Positions 1 through 4,888 of a DNA stretch of 6,040 nt are shown in pieces. Below the pieces are notes generated by a model. The model worked only from the letters and a program-made list of their open reading frames with translations, was not told the DNA's origin and made no database searches. The stretch lies in contig JAJRXN010000137.1 of the NCBI GenBank assembly GCA_024276295.1, positions 1 through 6,040 of the forward strand, written 5' to 3'. The position numbers were made by a program, and so were the translations under genes. The first letter of the stretch is position 1. Every line of letters begins with the position of its first letter. This DNA is from Acidobacteriota bacterium. Lineage in GTDB: Bacteria > Acidobacteriota > Polarisedimenticolia > J045.

Positions 1-113
1 AGCCGTCGCGGCTCGGGGGCCAGGCGGTCCTTGAGATCGAAGTAGACGAGCCACAGGGCGGCGCCGCCCGACGCGATGCCGGCCGCCCGGACCAGCGCTC
101 CGAACCCGGTCAT
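1..113 (-). CDS. PrsW-family intramembrane metalloprotease, N-terminal fragment (cut by window edge)
   Basis: Only the first 37 codons are in the window; the gene continues beyond base 1. Reading from the ATG at 113-111, the peptide has a hydrophobic first helix (about residues 10-25) ending in WLVYFDLKD, followed by D29-R30-L-A-P33-E34-P35-R. A membrane helix followed by a KDR-x-x-PEP-type signature is characteristic of the start of PrsW-family proteins. These are polytopic membrane proteases, named for the Bacillus enzyme that cleaves an anti-sigma factor; many homologues have no known substrate. The catalytic glutamate and histidine motifs lie outside the window, so activity cannot be judged. 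No in-frame alternative start was seen just upstream, and the Shine-Dalgarno is weak. A GC-rich hairpin lies just before the ATG. The gene is divergent from the multiheme cytochrome. The family call rests on a short N-terminal motif and is moderately sure. Confidence 0.62.
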   Translation of the reverse strand, partial: MTGFGALVRAAGIASGGAALWLVYFDLKDRLAPEPRR

Positions 114-120
114 CGCCGGG

Positions 121-146
121 GCGCCAGGCCCGGCTCCGGGCGGCGC
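121..146. repeat. GC-rich imperfect inverted repeat (hairpin) in the divergent intergenic region
   Basis: GCCCGG at 128-133 faces CCGGGC at 136-141 across CT. The flanking GCGCC (121-125) pairs with GGCGC (142-146), leaving AG at 126-127 as a bulge. On the minus strand this hairpin would sit in the leader of the PrsW-like gene, ending seven bases before its ATG at 113, where a ribosome binding site would be. It could equally be an operator or chance pairing in GC-rich DNA. Confidence 0.35.
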
Positions 147-170
147 AGGGGGGCTGGTCTTGGATGCGCA

Positions 171-187
171 ACTAACTTATCATCTAT
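171..187 (+). promoter_or_regulatory. AT-rich promoter island with -10-like TATCAT for the multiheme cytochrome
   Basis: This is the only clearly AT-rich patch between the two divergent genes. TATCAT at 178-183 is a good sigma70-type -10 box. It would start transcription near 190 and give a leader of about 35 bases carrying the GAGGAG site at 215-220. No convincing -35 box is seen at the usual spacing. On the opposite strand TAAGTT (179-174) could serve the PrsW-like gene, so the island may hold both divergent promoters. The call is by inspection only. Confidence 0.4.
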
Positions 188-214
188 GCAGCCCGGAGGG
201 GATCCCCGGAGAAC

Positions 215-220
215 GAGGAG
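215..220 (+). promoter_or_regulatory. Shine-Dalgarno site that decides the cytochrome start
   Basis: GAGGAG, continuing into AGGG, ends four bases before the ATG at 225. An in-frame ATG at 186 lies upstream but has no such site and would add 13 polar residues before the signal peptide. The site therefore favours the 225 start. Confidence 0.65.
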
Positions 221-224
221 AGGG

Positions 225-2243
225 ATGGAACCGCACCGGCGCGCCACCCCCGCCAGTATTCGCTTGGTTTTCGCCATCGGCATGCTCGGGCTCCTGACCG
301 CCCCGGCGTTGGCCGCGGACCCCGCCGAGGCCCCCGAGCCGATCGACACCGACTCCTGCCTCGGATGCCACGAGGAAGCAGCCTCCGGCCAGGACATCGC
401 CGCGGCGCTCGCGCAGTCGCTGCACGAGGGCTTCGACTGCACGGACTGCCACCAGGACAAGGATACGTTCCCGCACGCCCCGGCCGAAGGCTTCCGCGTC
501 GGCCTCGACGGGTGCGGGACGTGCCATGCCGACGATGCCGAGACCTACCAGCGGCACGGCATCTGCGACGTGGACACCTGTCCGGATGCTCCGACCTGCG
601 CCCGGTGCCACGGCGATCACAACGTGCTTCCGGCATCGGACCGCGCCTCGCTCGTCCACCCGGCCAACCTGCCGAAGACCTGCGGCCGGTGTCACGCCGA
701 TCTCAACCTGACGCGGAAGTACCAGATCCTCTTCGCCACGGCGGTGGAGATCTACGAGGCGAGCGTCCACGGGCACGCCGCAGCCGGAGGCGTGTACTTC
801 GCGGCGAGCTGCAACGACTGCCATTCCACCGGGGGCTCGGCGCACAGGATCCTGCCGCCGAACGATCCCGAGTCGACGATCAACTTCTTCAACATCCCGA
901 AGACCTGCGGCCGCTGCCACAAGAGCATCGAGGCGGACTACTGGGAGGGAATCCACGGGCAGCTCGTCAGGCACGGCGAGACCGATGCACCGGGATGCAC
1001 GTCGTGCCACGGCGAGCACGGCATCCTGCGGTCCGACGATCCGCGGGCTCCGGTCTCGCGCCAGAAGGTCGCCGAGAAGACGTGCGCCCGGTGCCACGAA
1101 TCGGAGACGATCAACGAGAAGTACGGCCTGGCGAGCGGCCGGCTGGCCTCGTTCATCGACAGCTACCACGGACTCAAGTCGGCGGCGGGGGATCTGCGCG
1201 TCGCCAACTGCGCATCGTGTCACGGCGCCCACCGGATCCTGCCTTCGACCGACCCGACATCCTCGATCAACGCGCAGAACCTGCAGGAGACCTGCGGGCA
1301 GTGCCACCCGGGAATCTCGATCGCACTGGCGGCCACGCCGATCCACGGCGTCGGAGGCGAGGGACTGCACACGCCGCTGGCGGACGTCGTCCGGAAGATC
1401 TACATCGTGCTGATCATCGGCACGATCGGACTGATGCTGGCCCACGTAGCGATCGACTGGGTCTCCTTCGTCCGCGCCCGGCTGCACGCGCGCCCGCAGC
1501 TGCTCCGCATGCGCCGCGCCGAGCTGTGGCAGCACACCCTGCTGATGGTCTCGTTCACGGTGCTCGTGATCTCCGGATTCGCGCTGCGCTTCGACGAGAC
1601 GTGGCTCTCGCGGCTTCTGTTCGGCTGGGAGCGCGGGTTTCAGCTCCGGGGCGTCGTGCATCGGATCGCGGCGTCGTTCTTCATCCTGACGTCGGTCTGG
1701 CACCTGTTCTACGTCGTGTTCACGCGCCGCGGCCGGCAGCTCGTGCGGGACATCATGTTCTCGCGGCGCGATCTCGGCGATCTCCGGCACCGCCTCTGGT
1801 ATGCCCTCGGGCTGACGCGTACGCCGCCGAAGCTGGCGCGGTTCAGCTACGTCGAGAAGGCGGAGTACTGGGCCCTGATCTGGGGCACGGTCGTGATGGT
1901 GGTCACCGGGCTGATGCTGTGGTTCGACAACGAGCTGGTGCAGTACCTGCCCCGGGGAACGCTCGACGTCGCGCTGATGATCCACTACTGGGAAGCCTGG
2001 CTGGCGACGCTCGCGATCCTGGTCTGGCATCTCTACTGGACGATGTTCAATCCGGCGGTGTACCCGATGAATCCGGCCTGGCTGACCGGATGGATGCCCG
2101 AGTCGCTCTACACGCACGAACACGGAGAAGACCTCGAACGGGCGCGGCGTGAATCGGAGGAATACACGCGGGAGCGGGTGGCGCGCCTGGCCCGCGACCC
2201 GTTCGCCCCCCCTCCCCGCGACGACGGTCCGACCGCCCAGTAG
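225..2243 (+). CDS. Multiheme c-type cytochrome fused to a b-type membrane cytochrome (CbcL-like quinol oxidoreductase)
   Basis: The 672-residue protein starts with a signal peptide (about residues 1-33, hydrophobic core then APALAAD). A periplasmic domain follows with eleven CXXCH c-heme motifs, first cysteines at 45, 72, 97, 125, 153, 196, 228, 258, 287, 329 and 357. The last eight form four repeats of a diheme module (CXXCHGxHxIL...DP...TCxxCH) separated by xHG histidines (H182, H244, H315, H374) that are likely distal ligands. From residue 391 there are about five membrane helices (391-412, 435-455, 479-500, 549-568, 583-605). Histidines H407, H437, H479, H493, H587 and H602 are candidate b-heme ligands, and the domain resembles HydB/cytochrome b561 subunits. 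This order matches Geobacter CbcL, which oxidises menaquinol and passes electrons to periplasmic carriers during metal respiration; as I recall CbcL has nine c-hemes, so eleven is more. Function is inferred from architecture. An extra cysteine pair, C114 and C119, is unexplained. It could instead serve another anaerobic acceptor. No outer-membrane conduit genes are in the window. Confidence 0.85.
   Translation: MEPHRRATPASIRLVFAIGMLGLLTAPALAADPAEAPEPIDTDSCLGCHEEAASGQDIAAALAQSLHEGFDCTDCHQDKDTFPHAPAEGFRVGLDGCGTCHADDAETYQRHGICDVDTCPDAPTCARCHGDHNVLPASDRASLVHPANLPKTCGRCHADLNLTRKYQILFATAVEIYEASVHGHAAAGGVYFAASCNDCHSTGGSAHRILPPNDPESTINFFNIPKTCGRCHKSIEADYWEGIHGQLVRHGETDAPGCTSCHGEHGILRSDDPRAPVSRQKVAEKTCARCHESETINEKYGLASGRLASFIDSYHGLKSAAGDLRVANCASCHGAHRILPSTDPTSSINAQNLQETCGQCHPGISIALAATPIHGVGGEGLHTPLADVVRKIYIVLIIGTIGLMLAHVAIDWVSFVRARLHARPQLLRMRRAELWQHTLLMVSFTVLVISGFALRFDETWLSRLLFGWERGFQLRGVVHRIAASFFILTSVWHLFYVVFTRRGRQLVRDIMFSRRDLGDLRHRLWYALGLTRTPPKLARFSYVEKAEYWALIWGTVVMVVTGLMLWFDNELVQYLPRGTLDVALMIHYWEAWLATLAILVWHLYWTMFNPAVYPMNPAWLTGWMPESLYTHEHGEDLERARRESEEYTRERVARLARDPFAPPPRDDGPTAQ
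597..1307 (+). repeat. Four tandem diheme modules within the cytochrome
   Basis: Within the cytochrome coding region, a unit of the form CxxCHGxHxIL-x3-DP...N[IL]xxTCxxCH occurs four times, at residues 125-157, 196-232, 258-291 and 329-361. The two heme motifs inside each unit are 28, 32, 29 and 28 residues apart. Typical matching parts are HRILPPNDPEST and HRILPSTDPTSS, and KTCGRCH occurs twice exactly. Unit B has STGGSAH in place of the usual GxH after its first heme. The similarity is at protein level and diverged, consistent with old internal duplication. Confidence 0.7.
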
Positions 2244-2279
2244 AACCGCAGGAACCGACCCCATCGGGTGATTCCCGGG

Positions 2280-2291
2280 TATCGTGGGGGC
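2280..2291 (+). promoter_or_regulatory. Leaderless-type promoter element TANNNT-N6 before the YcjF-like gene
   Basis: TATCGT at 2280-2285 is followed by exactly six bases and then the ATG at 2292. A -10 box at that distance would start transcription at the A of the ATG, giving a leaderless mRNA. There is no Shine-Dalgarno close to this ATG. The same arrangement with the same spacing precedes the gene at 4889. No clear -35 box is seen. Confidence 0.45.
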
Positions 2292-3404
2292 ATGGCGACC
2301 CGCGGGATCGGCGAAGCCGACCGGACCCTCCCGTTCCTCTCGACCCTGCTGCGGCGCGGCTGGACGTGGGCGCGTCGTGTCGCGATCGCCGCCGTGCTGC
2401 TCGGGGGAGCACTGATCCTGCTCGAGGCGATCCACCTCCACGAACTGCTCTCGAAGATCCACCCGGGGCTCGCCTGGACCGTCTCGGGGATGCTCGCGAC
2501 GGGCCTGGCGGCGTTCCTCGGCTGGGCGGGACTGCGCTGGGTCCGGATTCCCCGCGTGGTCAGCCCCCCGGATCTCCCGCCGCCGGAAGCCGGCTGGACC
2601 CCGCGGCAGCGGCGCGCCTATCTGCGCTTCGCCGAGCGGTACCTGGCACGGCAGGAGGGGAACGACGCCCTGCCGGAACAGGTCCGCCAGGAGATCCCCG
2701 GAGCACTCGAACGGTTGCTGGCCCTCGGCGACGAGGCCGAAGATGACGTCGCTCTCGTCGACGAGATCGAAGCGGAGATCGACCGGCTGCTCGAGCCGCT
2801 GGACCGGCGCGCCCGGCGCGAGATCTGGCAGAGCGCGACCCAGATCGCGGTGCTGACCGCCGTCAACCCGTCGGCCCTGCTCGACGTGCTGATCACGCTG
2901 CTGCGCAACATCGAACTCATGGCCCGTCTCGCGAAGCTCTACTACGGCCGCCCCGGCGTCGCGGGGACGCTGGGGATCGTCCGCGACGTGCTGGCGGTGG
3001 CGGCCACCGCGGGAATCGTCGAGAAGATCGCCGACGGACTGACCGACGCCCTGGCCGAGGTCGCCGGCTCGTGGACGACCCGGCTCGCCGGACCGGTCGG
3101 CCAGGGGCTGACCAACGGAATCCTGACCATCCGGCTCGGCGAGGCGGCCCAGGTCCGCTGCCGGAGCCTCCGCAGTCGCCGGGTCGGGATCAAGCCGTGG
3201 TCGCGGGCGATGTGGCGCGAGGCCGCGCGCCGCCTCGCGGCGGCCGTCGCCGGGCGGAGCCGGGATCTCGAGCACGACTTCGAGGAACTGGCACCGCGCC
3301 GCTCGGCGCTGGGACGCGGCATCGACCGGCTGCGCTCCCTGTGGAGCAGGCAGGACGATCCCGCCGGCACGGTGTGTCCGTCCGCCGGTACGACGGACGA
3401 GTAG
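2292..3404 (+). CDS. YcjF/DUF697-family inner-membrane protein
   Basis: The 370-residue protein has two membrane helices near its N-terminus (about 27-46 and 58-80) and a Pro-rich linker (about 87-100). A charged, probably helical middle region follows (about 102-178, rich in E, R and L). The C-terminal half resembles DUF697: AVNPSALLDVL (190-200), then RNIELMARLAKLYYGRPG (205-222), a hydrophobic helix (about 224-243) and GQGLTNGILTIRLGEAA (270-286). The last segment corresponds to the family's GxGxxNGxxTxRLGxxA signature. In E. coli YcjF is encoded beside the GTPase-like YcjX and is linked to envelope stress; its molecular role is unsettled. No YcjX-like gene is adjacent here. I chose the ATG at 2292 over an in-frame GTG at 2268 because of the TANNNT box six bases before it; the GTG has only a poor AGGA 14 bases upstream. 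The family is fairly sure and the function is unknown. Confidence 0.72.
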   Translation: MATRGIGEADRTLPFLSTLLRRGWTWARRVAIAAVLLGGALILLEAIHLHELLSKIHPGLAWTVSGMLATGLAAFLGWAGLRWVRIPRVVSPPDLPPPEAGWTPRQRRAYLRFAERYLARQEGNDALPEQVRQEIPGALERLLALGDEAEDDVALVDEIEAEIDRLLEPLDRRARREIWQSATQIAVLTAVNPSALLDVLITLLRNIELMARLAKLYYGRPGVAGTLGIVRDVLAVAATAGIVEKIADGLTDALAEVAGSWTTRLAGPVGQGLTNGILTIRLGEAAQVRCRSLRSRRVGIKPWSRAMWREAARRLAAAVAGRSRDLEHDFEELAPRRSALGRGIDRLRSLWSRQDDPAGTVCPSAGTTDE

Positions 3405-3512
3405 CTCCCGCAGGCCGCCCCCGCGCCGGGATACGCCGTTGCCCCCGGCAGCGGACTCCGCCCGAACCGCGCCCGGCCGCGGGCTCCGGCGGACCAAATC
3501 GAGCGCGCGACC
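3405..3512. other. GC-rich intergenic spacer without a recognisable gene
   Basis: This stretch between the YcjF-like stop and the -10-like box of the EAL gene contains no credible ORF. It holds a short perfect inverted repeat, GCCCG (3471-3475) with CGGGC (3480-3484), and a weaker CCGGG/CCCGG pairing around 3426-3449. Neither is followed by a T-run, so an intrinsic terminator is not supported. Confidence 0.5.
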
Positions 3513-3518
3513 TATGTT
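3513..3518 (+). promoter_or_regulatory. -10-like box TATGTT for the EAL gene
   Basis: TATGTT lies in the only AT-rich patch upstream of the EAL gene. It would start transcription near 3525, inside the left arm of the inverted repeat at 3520-3549, and give a leader of about 45 bases. No good -35 box is visible, so this is a tentative call. Confidence 0.35.
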
Positions 3519-3519
3519 T

Positions 3520-3549
3520 GCCGGCGAGGACGGCCGGCCCCTCGCCGGC
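3520..3549. repeat. Perfect 10-bp inverted repeat in the EAL gene leader
   Basis: GCCGGCGAGG at 3520-3529 is the exact reverse complement of CCTCGCCGGC at 3540-3549. The ten-base spacer is itself GC-rich and contains CGGCCG. It sits directly after the -10-like box and ends six bases before the Shine-Dalgarno site. That position fits a repressor operator or an RNA hairpin in the leader. It is less likely a terminator of the upstream gene, because no T-run follows. Confidence 0.5.
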
Positions 3550-3554
3550 CCGGC

Positions 3555-3560
3555 GGGAGA
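3555..3560 (+). promoter_or_regulatory. Shine-Dalgarno site of the EAL gene
   Basis: GGGAGA lies with its GGAG core ten bases before the ATG at 3570. This supports that start, which also gives the full N-terminal domain. Confidence 0.5.
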
Positions 3561-3569
3561 ACCAAGCGC

Positions 3570-4853
3570 ATGGCATCGGGAAGCATCCTGACACCACCCT
3601 CCGCCGAGGCGGAGCTCGGACACGAGCGCCAGGCCCGCGCCGACATCGACCTGGCGTTGCGCCGGCTCTCCGAGCATGGCGCGGTCGGCATCCTGACGAT
3701 CGATGCGGGCTTTCTCGCGGCCGTCGAACGGCATCATGGCCACACGGCCTATCGGCGGTCGACGAGCGCGCTCGTCGACCTGACGCGGAAGTCGCTCGAG
3801 GCGCATCTGATGCCGAGCGACATGGTGATCGAGAGCGACAGCCGCGTCGACGAACTGCTCGTGCTGTTCTTCCGCCCGCGCAGCAGCCTGCGGTTCTTCG
3901 TCGACGTGCTGCCGACCCTGCCGAAGGCGCTCTCGCAGTTCCTGACCGCCCAGCGCCATCGCCTCGGCCACTCGGACCTCGTCGACGTGCCGGCGCCGTG
4001 CGTCGGCCACGCGCTCGTGCTGCACAGCCCCGCGGCCCAGCTCCGCCGCGAACTCGCCATCGGCATCGAGCGTGCGCGCGACGACGGCGACCTGTTCGCG
4101 CGGCTCGAACGGCAGAAGCGCCGGCACGAGCTGACGCGGATGATCCTCGGCCGCGACATGGAGATCGTGTACCAGCCGATCTTCGAACTGGCGACGCGGA
4201 AGGTGCTCGGCTACGAGGCCCTGCTGCGGGTCCCGCCGGACGGCGTCTGGAGAAGCCCGAGCGACGTGTTCGTCACCGCGGAGCGCGAAGAGCTGATCTT
4301 CGAACTCGACGTCGCCTGCCGCATGGCCGCACTGCGCGGCGTGCGCAACCGGCTGCGCCACGAAGAGCACCTGTTTCTCAACACGATTCCGAGCGCGATC
4401 CACGACCCGCGGTTCCAGCGCGGCCAGTTCGGGCACCTGCTCGCCTCGTGCGGTCTCGAGCCGCGGCACATCGTCGTCGAGCTGTCGGAGAGGAGCTGCC
4501 AGCGCAACCTGCGCGCCGTGCGCGAGGCGCGCGAGCGGCTGCGCGCGCTCGGCATCAGCGTCGCGCTCGACGACATCGGCAGCTCGCCGTCGAGCATCTC
4601 GACACTGATGGACCTCGATCCGGAGTACGTCAAGATCGACATCGCGCTGGTCCGCTCGTCGGATGGCGACGTCGCCCGGCAGCGCCTGCTGCGGGCGGTC
4701 CAGGACACCGTGGATGCGATCGGCGCCGCATCGATCGCCGAGGGCATCGAGACCGCGGCCGAACTCGAGGCGCTGCGCACGATCGGCGTGCGGTACGGCC
4801 AAGGCTTCCATCTCGGCCGACCGGACAGGCTGGAGGCCCTGCCGCGGGCCTGA
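3570..4853 (+). CDS. Degenerate GGDEF-EAL protein, probable cyclic-di-GMP phosphodiesterase
   Basis: The 427-residue soluble protein has no signal peptide or membrane helix. Residues about 38-175 look like a worn GGDEF fold: GILTIDAGFL (40-49), HGHTAYRRS (56-64) and SRVDELLVLFF (91-101) where GGDEF would be. The diguanylate cyclase residues are lost, so this half is probably regulatory. A charged linker (about 176-192) leads to an EAL domain (about 193-427) with YQPIFEL, GYEALLR (E216), FLNTIP (N271), VELSE (E304), LDDIG (D334, D335), VKID (K355), AEGIET (E391) and GQGFHLGRP (Q411). The usual metal-binding and catalytic residues of cyclic-di-GMP phosphodiesterases are therefore present. Loop 6, normally DDFGTGYSSL, reads DDIGSSPSSI, which may affect dimerisation or activation. 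The likely reaction is hydrolysis of cyclic-di-GMP to pGpG in the cytosol; a binding-only role is possible. Its leader has a -10-like box and a perfect inverted repeat, so it is probably transcribed separately from the gene upstream. Confidence 0.85.
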   Translation: MASGSILTPPSAEAELGHERQARADIDLALRRLSEHGAVGILTIDAGFLAAVERHHGHTAYRRSTSALVDLTRKSLEAHLMPSDMVIESDSRVDELLVLFFRPRSSLRFFVDVLPTLPKALSQFLTAQRHRLGHSDLVDVPAPCVGHALVLHSPAAQLRRELAIGIERARDDGDLFARLERQKRRHELTRMILGRDMEIVYQPIFELATRKVLGYEALLRVPPDGVWRSPSDVFVTAEREELIFELDVACRMAALRGVRNRLRHEEHLFLNTIPSAIHDPRFQRGQFGHLLASCGLEPRHIVVELSERSCQRNLRAVREARERLRALGISVALDDIGSSPSSISTLMDLDPEYVKIDIALVRSSDGDVARQRLLRAVQDTVDAIGAASIAEGIETAAELEALRTIGVRYGQGFHLGRPDRLEALPRA

Positions 4854-4876
4854 CCGATTTCGCCGCCAACTCCGGA

Positions 4877-4888
4877 TAGACTTCGCGG
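4877..4888 (+). promoter_or_regulatory. Leaderless-type promoter element TANNNT-N6 before the YfcC-like gene
   Basis: TAGACT at 4877-4882 is followed by exactly six bases and then the ATG at 4889. This matches the TATCGT arrangement before the gene at 2292 base for base in spacing. No Shine-Dalgarno is seen in the 35-base gap after the EAL gene. A transcript starting at the ATG is the simplest reading. Confidence 0.45.

Noticed and set aside
186..224. Upstream ATG at 186 as the start of the cytochrome
   Set aside because: It has no Shine-Dalgarno and would put 13 polar residues before a normal signal peptide. The ATG at 225 has GAGGAG at a workable distance.
365..2152. Plus-strand open frame of 595 codons in another frame of the cytochrome gene
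   Set aside because: It is an Arg/Pro/Ala-rich shadow with no domain signal, while the overlapping frame has a signal peptide and eleven heme motifs.
2268..2291. GTG at 2268 as the start of the YcjF-like gene
   Set aside because: It would add eight residues with no family likeness, and the only AGGA is 14 bases upstream. The ATG at 2292 has a well-spaced TANNNT box.
3425..3484. Rho-independent terminator after the YcjF-like gene
   Set aside because: The hairpins found are short (5 bp) and no T-run follows. In DNA this GC-rich such pairings are expected by chance.
180..4811. Minus-strand open frame of 1543 codons spanning three genes
   Set aside because: It is the codon-aligned antisense shadow of three same-frame GC-rich genes. 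Its translation is low-complexity and rich in R, D, E, P and H, matches no family I know, and the sense strand carries clear conserved domains.
225..4853. A new system linking the cytochrome with cyclic-di-GMP signalling
   Set aside because: The genes are only neighbours on the same strand, separated by gaps with their own apparent promoters. Nothing in the sequence shows a functional link.
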